Assembly: GCA_005777415.1 (NCBI GenBank) | Contig: SXMI01000106.1 | Location: 1-8,572 of the forward strand | From: Actinomycetota bacterium | GTDB lineage: Bacteria; Actinomycetota; Acidimicrobiia; Acidimicrobiales; Microtrichaceae | DNA length: 8,572 nucleotides | Reading direction: 5' to 3' | Shown: piece after piece, positions 1 through 5,236 of the stretch | Position numbering within the stretch: the first letter of the stretch is position 1 | Layout: every line of letters starts with the position of its first letter | Position numbers and translations under genes: made by a program | Notes under the pieces: model-generated | What the model saw: only the letters and a program-made list of their open reading frames with translations | Database searches by the model: none | Told to the model about the DNA's origin: nothing

Positions 1-554
1 ACCGGGACCGGGGCGTTCACGGGCGGGGGCACGACGGCGGCCCGGGCCGGCGGAGCGACCGACGGCGGGGCGCCGGTCTCGTCCGAGAAGACCCATCCCT
101 CGACCGACCCCACCGGAGGGCGTCGGTCGGCGGCGCCGGTGTCGCTGTAGGTCCACCCGCCGCCGGGGGGCCCGTGCCAGTAGGCCCAGTAGGCGTCGGC
201 CGGGGCGCTGTCCAGGCAGGGGTCCGATGCCGGGGCGTCGTCGATCCGACAGACGAACCCGGGGAACCTGGCCGTCCCCCGGACCGCGAACCCGGCGGCG
301 CGGAGCGCCTCGAGGCCGTTCCGGGGCGAACCGGCCGCACATCCGGTCCGGACGCCACCACCGAGCCGGGACGCGTCGACGACCACCGTCACGCCGTCGC
401 TGCCGGTGCACGGGCCACCCGCCGCTCCCACCGCTCCCGGCTGCGGTACAGGAGCGAAGCCGGTGGCGACGAGGGTGGCGACGAGGGTGGCGACGGCACC
501 GGCGGTGGCCACCCGTCCCGCTCGGCCGACCCGGGGCACCGCCTGGATCCTCAC
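1..554 (-). CDS. Secreted transcobalamin C-domain-like (DUF4430/SCO2322-like) protein, 3' end cut by window
   Basis: This frame has no stop from the GTG at 554 to the window edge (184 residues seen). The start GTG overlaps the stop of the upstream gene as GTGA, and GGAGG (567-563) lies 8 nt before it. Residues 1-32 look like a signal peptide whose hydrophobic core contains a VATLVATLVAT repeat. The mature part has four Cys (49, 72, 102, 113), likely two disulfides, a YWAYWH motif (122-127), GGWTYS (132-137) and VEGWVF (151-156), then a Pro-rich tail running off the window. This pattern (beta-rich, aromatic YW.YW, closing G.VEGW.F) recalls DUF4430, the transcobalamin-type C-terminal domain, and the actinobacterial SCO2322-like family. 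Coupling to the alpha-barrel gene suggests both proteins act together at the cell surface, perhaps in ligand capture for an ECF transporter. The ligand is unknown; cobalamin is inference from fold. Family naming is from memory, without a search. Confidence 0.8.
   Translation of the reverse strand, partial: MRIQAVPRVGRAGRVATAGAVATLVATLVATGFAPVPQPGAVGAAGGPCTGSDGVTVVVDASRLGGGVRTGCAAGSPRNGLEALRAAGFAVRGTARFPGFVCRIDDAPASDPCLDSAPADAYWAYWHGPPGGGWTYSDTGAADRRPPVGSVEGWVFSDETGAPPSVAPPARAAVVPPPVNAPVP
462..494 (-). repeat. 12-bp tandem repeat in signal-peptide coding region
   Basis: About 2.75 copies of a 12-bp unit (plus strand GGTGGCGACGAG) occur at 462-473, 474-485 and 486-494. On the coding strand each copy encodes a four-residue VATL-type unit in the hydrophobic core of the signal peptide. 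The period is a multiple of three, so copy-number change would lengthen or shorten the core without a frameshift. Confidence 0.85.
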
Positions 555-2026
555 GGCCTGCGCCTCCGGGTCGCGATCAGCAGCAGGGAACCGCCCACGA
601 CGAACCAGAGCGCCGCTGCGGCGACCGTCGAGGGGCCGCGACCCGTGAGGGCGAGTGCTCGAGCGCTCGATGTGCCGGAGCCTGTCGTGCTGCGGCCGGC
701 CCCGTTGCCGGAGGTCTCGGTGGCGCCGAGCACTGCGGCGGGGGTTCCGGCGGATGCCGTCGTGGTCGGAGCCGGCAGGCTGGTCGGGGGCGGGCCGGTC
801 GGGGGCAGGCTGGTCGGGGGCAGGGTGGTCGAGGTCGCTCCCCCCGGCGGCACCGAGGTGGTCGTCGTGCTGGTGCTCGTCGGCGTGGTCAGGCAGCCGG
901 TGGCATTGGCCACGGCGGGACCGGCCGTGCCGAGCGGCGCAGCGTCGAAGGCGAGGATCGCCTGGGAGGTGGCCCGTCGGAACTGGTCGCGACCCGTGGA
1001 CGGGACGCCCCCGGCGGCCGCGGCCAGGGCGCCCGGCGAGAAGGCGACGGCGCCGTCGTCGCCGGCGACCGGGCTGCATCCGAGCTGGAGGGTCTGCAAC
1101 CAGGCGGCCGCCCGATCGGCGGCGCCGGTCCGCCCGCCGATCCGGAGGGCGTGCGCGGCAAGGCCGGTCGAGTTGGCGTTCGCCGTCGCCCCCGGGCCGG
1201 AGCTGGTGAAGGACCCGTCGGCACCCTGGCGCGCTTCGAGTGCGCCGAGGGCCCGGTCCACCGCCGGTGGCGCCGCCGTGCTCACCCCGGCCGGCACGGC
1301 GTCGAGGGCCATCACGGCGAGCGCCGTGGCGTCGACGTCGGCGGCGGCGTCGGTGGTGCACCCGCGGCCACCGGTCAGGAAGAGGCGGAACGCCCCGCCC
1401 GGGCACTGCTGGGCCAGTAGGTGGTCGATCGCTGCGACCGGTGCCGGGCCCCGACGGGTGAGTGCCAGGACGCCGAATGCCTGGGTGAAGGTGTTCGACC
1501 GGTCGGCGAGCGTCGGCACGGCGGTCGGTGGGCGGTCCCGGAACCGGCCGTCGTCGGCCGCTCCCGCCGCCTCGACCATCGTCGATCGCAGGTCAGCGAT
1601 CAGGTCGACGCCGGCGATGTCGGTGGGGTCGAGCGCCCGGGCGCCGGCGAGCAGTGCCAGCTTGGCGGTGGCGCCGGCGACGACCTGCCCGGACCCCGAC
1701 GGTGCGGTGTAGGCGGTCGGACGTTCGAGCAGTCCCCGGGCGAGGGCGTCGGCCGAGGCGTCCTGTCGGCCGACGGCCGTGAGCGCCAGCGCGACGTCGG
1801 CCGCCAGGCCCGGGTCCGGCACCCCTCCGGTCGTGACCGTTCCGGCCGTCACCTGTGACGCCAGCCAGCGGGCGGCGCGGTCGGCCGCCCCCGGTGGCTC
1901 GTCGGCGGCCGCCCGACCGGGACCGAGGACGCCCGGAGCGGTGAGGGCGAGCAGGGTCGCCGCGAGCAGGAGGCAGCCGGATCGGGGCGCGCGAGGGCAG
2001 CGGGACGAACTCACCGGGCGCATCAC
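551..2026 (-). CDS. Sortase-anchored prenyltransferase/squalene-oxidase-repeat (transcobalamin-barrel-like) protein
   Basis: This is a 491-residue exported protein. The signal peptide spans about residues 1-41 (Arg-rich start, hydrophobic core 18-30, AAA before DE). Residues 45-375 hold several helical repeats with the D-x-x-x-T/A-A-x-A-x-x-A-L pattern of the alpha/alpha toroid (around 71-85, 178-190, 229-243, 284-296, 350-362) and one QGADGSF (267-273), similar to the QW motif of squalene cyclases. No DxDD or DDxxD catalytic motif was seen, so a binding role is likelier than cyclisation. Mature Cys at 208, 223, 317 and 378 could form disulfides. A Thr/Pro-rich linker (378-425) leads to LALTG (458-462), a membrane helix and RRRR: a class E sortase (LAxTG) wall-anchoring signal. 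The start is GTG at 2026; ATG at 2023 is the next codon and equally possible. First gene of a coupled pair. The barrel plus the downstream protein resembles a split transcobalamin. Substrate not shown. Confidence 0.87.
   Translation of the reverse strand: MMRPVSSSRCPRAPRSGCLLLAATLLALTAPGVLGPGRAAADEPPGAADRAARWLASQVTAGTVTTGGVPDPGLAADVALALTAVGRQDASADALARGLLERPTAYTAPSGSGQVVAGATAKLALLAGARALDPTDIAGVDLIADLRSTMVEAAGAADDGRFRDRPPTAVPTLADRSNTFTQAFGVLALTRRGPAPVAAIDHLLAQQCPGGAFRLFLTGGRGCTTDAAADVDATALAVMALDAVPAGVSTAAPPAVDRALGALEARQGADGSFTSSGPGATANANSTGLAAHALRIGGRTGAADRAAAWLQTLQLGCSPVAGDDGAVAFSPGALAAAAGGVPSTGRDQFRRATSQAILAFDAAPLGTAGPAVANATGCLTTPTSTSTTTTSVPPGGATSTTLPPTSLPPTGPPPTSLPAPTTTASAGTPAAVLGATETSGNGAGRSTTGSGTSSARALALTGRGPSTVAAAALWFVVGGSLLLIATRRRRP
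563..567 (-). promoter_or_regulatory. Ribosome binding site for the DUF4430-like gene
   Basis: GGAGG on the minus strand lies 8 nt before the GTG at 554, inside the end of the barrel-protein gene. It supports that GTG as the start and coupled translation of the pair. Confidence 0.65.
780..824 (-). repeat. 15-bp tandem repeat in Pro/Thr linker coding region
   Basis: Three near-identical 15-bp units (780-794, 795-809, 810-824; plus-strand core GGTCGGGGGC) encode a five-residue period of the type LPPTS/LPPTG/PPPTS in the wall-spanning linker of the barrel protein. They are in frame and likely arose by slippage. One copy reads LPPTG by chance. Confidence 0.8.
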
Positions 2027-2029
2027 ACC

Positions 2030-2047
2030 CCGGGTCGGCCGGCCCGG
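2030..2047. promoter_or_regulatory. 18-bp near-palindrome in the divergent spacer (candidate operator)
   Basis: CCGGGTCGGCCGGCCCGG is a dyad centred at 2038/2039, with 16 of 18 positions symmetric (only 2035/2042 do not match). It lies 3 bp upstream of the minus-strand GTG at 2026 and about 80 bp before the regulator start. The position suits autoregulation or repression of the barrel-protein gene by the divergent HTH protein. GC-rich palindromes arise easily in such DNA, so this is tentative. Confidence 0.3.
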
Positions 2048-2113
2048 TCAACCGTGGTCATTGGGTGCGTTGGCCGCCGGCTGCACCGTTCGGAGCGGCG
2101 TCGGGCGCTCAGG

Positions 2114-2119
2114 TAGCCT
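2114..2119 (+). promoter_or_regulatory. Likely -10 box of a leaderless promoter for the B12-domain regulator
   Basis: TAGCCT fits the actinobacterial TANNNT -10 consensus. Taking its last T as -7 puts +1 at 2126, exactly the G of the GTG start, which predicts a leaderless mRNA. No TTGACA-like -35 is evident at the expected place. The extended form GGTAGCCT is nearly the same as GGTACCCT upstream of the FIST gene. Confidence 0.45.
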
Positions 2120-2125
2120 CCAGCG

Positions 2126-3040
2126 GTGACCTCGTCCGGATCCCGCGACGACACCGGCTCAGCTCCCGGCGGCGCCGGGGGCATGAACCTGAAGCAGGTC
2201 GCCCTGCGACTCGGCGTCCACTACACGACGGTCTACCGCTACGTCCGGACCCACCAGCTCGAGGCCGATCGGGTCGACTCCGGGTGGGTCGTCTCCGAGG
2301 GGCAGCTCGACCGGTTCCTCCACGGCCGGGACCGGACCCCCGAGGTCCGCCGACGCCGGGTCGACTGGCCCGATCGGCTGCGTCCGGCGCTCGAACGGGG
2401 TGACGAGGTGGCCGCCTGGAGGGTGATCGAGGACGCCCTCCGCTCGGGGGTCGGGCCCGAGGCCTGCTACCTCGACGTCCTGGGCGGGGCCCTCGCCGGT
2501 CTGGACGGCTCCGACGACCACGTCGACGGGTACCTGGCCTCGGCGGTCGCCCTGCGGCTCGTGGCCCGACTCGGTGCCCGGTTCCGCCGGCCCGGTCGCA
2601 CCCGCGGGACGGTGCTGGTGGCCGCACCGGTCGGGGAGCAGCACGCCCTGTCGATCGCGATCCTGGCCGACCTGGTCCGCCTCCGGGGCGTGCGGTGCGC
2701 CGAACTGGGGGTCGACGTGCCCGCCGATGTCGTGGCGGCGGCCGCCGCGAACGAATCCCGCCTCCGGCTGGTGGCGCTCGGCGTGAACCGACTCGAGAGT
2801 GCGGATGCCGTGTCCGCCGTGGCGGCCGCGCTGCGCTCGACCTGTCCCGGCGTCCCGGTGCTCGTCGGCGGTCAGGGCGTGCGCAACCAGCAGGTCGCCG
2901 CGGCCCTGGGGGCCGACCACTGGGCACCGGACCTGCGTGGTGCGCTGGCGGTGATCGACGACCTCGTCAACACCCCGGCCCGTCGCCACCGGGCCGTCGG
3001 CCCCGAGCCCGATGCCGCCGGGGCCGTCCCTCGTGGCTGA
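2126..3040 (+). CDS. HTH regulator with cobalamin-binding-type domain (CarH/LitR-like, atypical)
   Basis: This 304-residue cytoplasmic protein has three parts. Residues 20-66 are an excisionase/MerR-type helix-turn-helix (LKQVALRLGVHYTTVYRYVR). Residues 80-150 are a helical bundle like the B12-binding cap. Residues 160-282 are a Rossmann-type B12-binding domain with GTVLVA, GEQHALS (170-176), LGVDVPADVV and VLVGGQGV. In CarH/LitR the equivalent of His173 (ExHxxG/S) is the lower cobalt ligand, and it is present here. The cap motif W-x9-EH, which embraces the adenosyl group, aligns with Gly125 and Gly135-Tyr136, so it is lost. The protein may sense another corrinoid, or have lost light or AdoCbl sensing. 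The GTG at 2126 fits the promoter; ATG at 2183 (Met20) is an alternative that starts just before the HTH. Its 3' end overlaps the hydrolase gene. Probable targets are itself and the divergent surface genes. Confidence 0.85.
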   Translation: MTSSGSRDDTGSAPGGAGGMNLKQVALRLGVHYTTVYRYVRTHQLEADRVDSGWVVSEGQLDRFLHGRDRTPEVRRRRVDWPDRLRPALERGDEVAAWRVIEDALRSGVGPEACYLDVLGGALAGLDGSDDHVDGYLASAVALRLVARLGARFRRPGRTRGTVLVAAPVGEQHALSIAILADLVRLRGVRCAELGVDVPADVVAAAAANESRLRLVALGVNRLESADAVSAVAAALRSTCPGVPVLVGGQGVRNQQVAAALGADHWAPDLRGALAVIDDLVNTPARRHRAVGPEPDAAGAVPRG

Positions 3041-3998
3041 GCGGCACGACGTCGATCCGCAGTTCTGGTGGCTGCTCGACCTGCTCGGCGACCTCACGCT
3101 CGACGACGACTCGCTGGCCGCCACCCGGGCGGGGTTCGAGGCGCTCAGCGCCGCCGTTCCGGGGCCCGAGGTCGCGGGCCTGGTCGTCGAGGACCGGCGG
3201 GTCCCCGGAGGGCCCGGCGACCCGGAGGTGGGCGTGCGGCTCTACCTCCCGGAACGGGGAGCGCTCCCGACCCCGGCACTGCTCTGGATCCACGGCGGCG
3301 GCATGGTCATGGGCAGCCCGTCGGCGAGCGACCTCACGGCCCGTCACGCCGTGGCGCACCTGGGCTGGCCGGTCGTGTCGGTCGACTACCGGCTCGCCCC
3401 GGAGACCCCGTTCCCGGGTCCGCTCGACGACTGCACGGCGGCCTTCGACTGGCTCGTCGGTGCCGCGGGTGAGCTGGGGGTCGACCCGACCCGCATCGGT
3501 GTGGTCGGGGAGAGTGCCGGCGGTGGACTGGCCGCCGGTCTGGCGCTGCGGTGCCGTGGCCGTGCCGCCGCCCCGGCGTTCCAGGTGCTCATCTACCCCA
3601 TGCTCGACGACCGGACGGTGGTGCGGCCCGACCCCAGCCCGCACGCGGGCCGCGACGTGTGGACCCCGGCGCTCAACCGGTTCGGGTGGTCCGCGTACCT
3701 GGGGGTCGAGCCCGGGTCCGCGGGCGTGGCCGCGACGGCGGCGCCCGCCCGGGCCGACGACCTGTCGGGTCTGCCGCCGGCGTTCATCTCGGTCGGTGCG
3801 CTCGACCTCTTCCTGGACGAGGACGTCGAGTACGCCCGCCGGCTGGCCGCGGCCGGGGTGCCCGTCGAGTTGCACGTGTTCCCCCGCACCCCCCACGGCT
3901 TCGCCGGATTGCTCGGCACCTCGCCGCTCGCCGACGAGCACGCGCTCGTGGTGCATGCGGCGCTCCGTCGGGAGCTCGGCGGCGGAGATCCGTGCTGA
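3012..3998 (+). CDS. HSL-type alpha/beta hydrolase (carboxylesterase/lipase)
   Basis: This 328-residue protein belongs to the hormone-sensitive-lipase/bacterial esterase IV family (alpha/beta hydrolase fold 3). The oxyanion-hole motif is HGGG (94-97), the nucleophile elbow is GESAG with Ser168, the acid is probably Asp265 in ALDLFLDE, and the base is His295 in PHGF. DYRLAPE (125-131) is another family signature. Length is typical, and all catalytic residues are present. No signal peptide is seen, so it should be cytoplasmic, hydrolysing short acyl esters; the substrate cannot be read from sequence. The ATG at 3012 overlaps the regulator gene by 29 bp; GTG at 3033 (Val8) overlaps the regulator stop more tightly and may be the true start. 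No good RBS is seen for either, which suggests coupled translation and co-expression with the B12-domain regulator. Confidence 0.9.
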   Translation: MPPGPSLVAERHDVDPQFWWLLDLLGDLTLDDDSLAATRAGFEALSAAVPGPEVAGLVVEDRRVPGGPGDPEVGVRLYLPERGALPTPALLWIHGGGMVMGSPSASDLTARHAVAHLGWPVVSVDYRLAPETPFPGPLDDCTAAFDWLVGAAGELGVDPTRIGVVGESAGGGLAAGLALRCRGRAAAPAFQVLIYPMLDDRTVVRPDPSPHAGRDVWTPALNRFGWSAYLGVEPGSAGVAATAAPARADDLSGLPPAFISVGALDLFLDEDVEYARRLAAAGVPVELHVFPRTPHGFAGLLGTSPLADEHALVVHAALRRELGGGDPC

Positions 3999-4004
3999 GG
4001 TCGG

Positions 4005-4010
4005 TACCCT
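4005..4010 (+). promoter_or_regulatory. Likely -10 box for the FIST/c-di-GMP operon
   Basis: TACCCT matches TANNNT and gives a predicted +1 at A4017, with a 44-nt leader before the ATG at 4061. It sits 6 bp after the hydrolase stop, so the FIST operon can be transcribed independently. A -35 box is not obvious. Confidence 0.4.
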
Positions 4011-4020
4011 GAGCGGAGCC

Positions 4021-4041
4021 CGGTCGGCCCAGGACCGACCG
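4021..4041 (+). promoter_or_regulatory. Perfect 7-bp inverted repeat in the FIST leader
   Basis: CGGTCGG (4021-4027) and CCGACCG (4035-4041) are exact inverted repeats around a 7-nt loop, 6 nt before the RBS. It may be an RNA hairpin acting on initiation, an operator just after +1, or a weak terminator of the hydrolase transcript. There is no U-tract, so an intrinsic terminator is the least likely. Confidence 0.4.
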
Positions 4042-4047
4042 ACCGGC

Positions 4048-4054
4048 AGGAGGT
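4048..4054 (+). promoter_or_regulatory. Strong ribosome binding site of the FIST gene
   Basis: AGGAGGT lies 6 nt before the ATG at 4061. It is the best Shine-Dalgarno in the window and fixes this start. Confidence 0.85.
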
Positions 4055-4060
4055 GCCGGA

Positions 4061-5236
4061 ATGGCGAACCCAGAGCGGGTCGAGCGGTGGATCGGCGCCG
4101 GTGGCTCGACGGCCGCCGGGGTGGTCGACGCCGTGGACGAGGCGCTCAGCTCCGCCACGGGTGACCGGACCCCGGCGTTGGTGGTGGTGTTCTCGTCACC
4201 CGAGTACCCCCTGGCCGAGGTGGCCGCGCTCGTCGCCGAGCGCATCGGCGACACGCCGGTGATCGGGTGCTCGACCTCGGGTGAGGTGGCGACCTCCGGG
4301 CCGACCGAGGCGGGACTGGCGATCTGGGCGCTCGGCGGTGACGGCTTCGAGGTCGCCACCCGGCTGGGCCAGGGATCGCCCGAGGGGCTCCGGAGCGCGG
4401 CGGCCGAGGCGGCGCAGTGCGTCGAGGATCTGGACGAGGGTCTGGCGTCGGTGCTCGTCCTCCTGGCCGACGGCCTGTGCGGCGACCAGGTCGAGGTCGT
4501 CCGCGGCGCCTACGGCGTGGCCGGGGCCGCCGTGCCGTTGGTGGGTGGTTGTGCCGGGGACGACCTGGCCATGCAGCGGACCGAACAGCTGCACGGGGCC
4601 GAGGTCACCACGAACGCCGTCGTCGCGGCCGCCATCCGTTCGGACGCGCCGGTGGGGGTCGGTGTGGCGCACGGGTGGCGTGAGGTCGGTGAGCCGATGC
4701 TCGTGACCGCGAGCCGGGGCGTGGTGGTCGAGACGCTCGACGATCGGCCTGCGCTCGACGTCTATCTGGACGCGTTCGACGCCCCGGCGTCGGTGCGCGG
4801 CGACGAGGCGGCGTTCGTCGAGTTCGCCGTCGTGCGACCGCTCGGGATCGTCCGCCGTGACCGGACCGAGATCCGGTACGTGTCCGGGGCCGACTACGAG
4901 GCTCGCACGCTCACCTGCATCGCCGAGGTCCCGCCGGGCGCGGCGGTGCACCTGATGGAGGGCGACACCGACACCGTGCTCCGGGCGACTGACGCTGCCT
5001 GCCGGGCGGCCCTCGACGGACTGGACGGACGCGACCCGATCGGCCTGCTCGTCTTCGACTGCGTGGCCCGGCGCGCCGTGCTCGAGGACACGGGGATCCG
5101 CCGGGAGGTCGACCGGGTCGCCGAGGCCTCCGGCGGTGTGCCGGTCGCCGGGTTCTACACCTACGGCGAGATCGCCCGGACCCGGGGCGCCGGCGGGTTC
5201 CACAACCAGACCCTCGTGGTGGTGGCGTTCGCGTGA
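4061..5236 (+). CDS. FIST domain sensor protein (FIST-N and FIST-C)
   Basis: This 391-residue protein has the full FIST architecture. FIST-N covers about residues 38-230, with GCSTSGE at 69-75, the LLADGL stretch at 134-139 and LVGGCAGDD at 160-168. FIST-C covers about 235-390, with VHLMEGD and a closing GFYTYGEI...FHNQTLVVVAF stretch typical of the family. FIST is a sensory domain proposed to bind small ligands such as amino acids, and is found alone or joined to GGDEF, EAL, histidine kinase or chemotaxis modules. No signal peptide or membrane helix is seen, so it is cytoplasmic. Its stop overlaps the start of the GGDEF-EAL gene, so it is very likely the sensory partner of that enzyme. Ligand unknown. 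Confidence 0.92.
   Translation: MANPERVERWIGAGGSTAAGVVDAVDEALSSATGDRTPALVVVFSSPEYPLAEVAALVAERIGDTPVIGCSTSGEVATSGPTEAGLAIWALGGDGFEVATRLGQGSPEGLRSAAAEAAQCVEDLDEGLASVLVLLADGLCGDQVEVVRGAYGVAGAAVPLVGGCAGDDLAMQRTEQLHGAEVTTNAVVAAAIRSDAPVGVGVAHGWREVGEPMLVTASRGVVVETLDDRPALDVYLDAFDAPASVRGDEAAFVEFAVVRPLGIVRRDRTEIRYVSGADYEARTLTCIAEVPPGAAVHLMEGDTDTVLRATDAACRAALDGLDGRDPIGLLVFDCVARRAVLEDTGIRREVDRVAEASGGVPVAGFYTYGEIARTRGAGGFHNQTLVVVAFA

Larger units (their letters stand above)
2027..2125. other. Divergent intergenic region, 99 bp
   Basis: This spacer separates the minus-strand surface-protein operon from the plus-strand regulator. It holds the 18-bp dyad (2030-2047), a TTGACC on the minus strand (2051-2046) without a convincing partner -10 box, and the plus-strand -10 box at 2114-2119. 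It is too short for a full cobalamin riboswitch, and no B12-box-like sequence was seen. Confidence 0.7.

Noticed and set aside
17..361. Small minus-strand frame of 114 codons
   Set aside because: It lies within the DUF4430-like gene in another frame and encodes Pro/Arg/Ser-rich sequence with no recognisable feature.
795..809. LPPTG in the linker as a sortase A signal
   Set aside because: It is one unit of a Pro/Thr repeat, not followed by a hydrophobic helix; LALTG at the C-terminus is the real signal.
174..1712. Long plus-strand reading frame opposite the barrel-protein gene
   Set aside because: The minus-strand protein has a signal peptide, repeats and a sorting signal; the plus-strand translation is low-complexity with no domain. 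It is a GC-driven shadow.
551..2026. Barrel protein as a terpene cyclase or prenyltransferase enzyme
   Set aside because: No DxDD or DDxxD catalytic motif was found, and the protein is exported and wall-anchored; a binding role fits better.
2027..2125. Cobalamin riboswitch upstream of the surface operon
   Set aside because: The spacer is 99 bp, shorter than the usual aptamer, and no B12-box-like sequence was found.
2695..4164. 489-codon plus-strand frame across the regulator, hydrolase and FIST start
   Set aside because: Arg/Pro/Gly-rich translation without motifs, overlapping three genes with clear domains in other frames.
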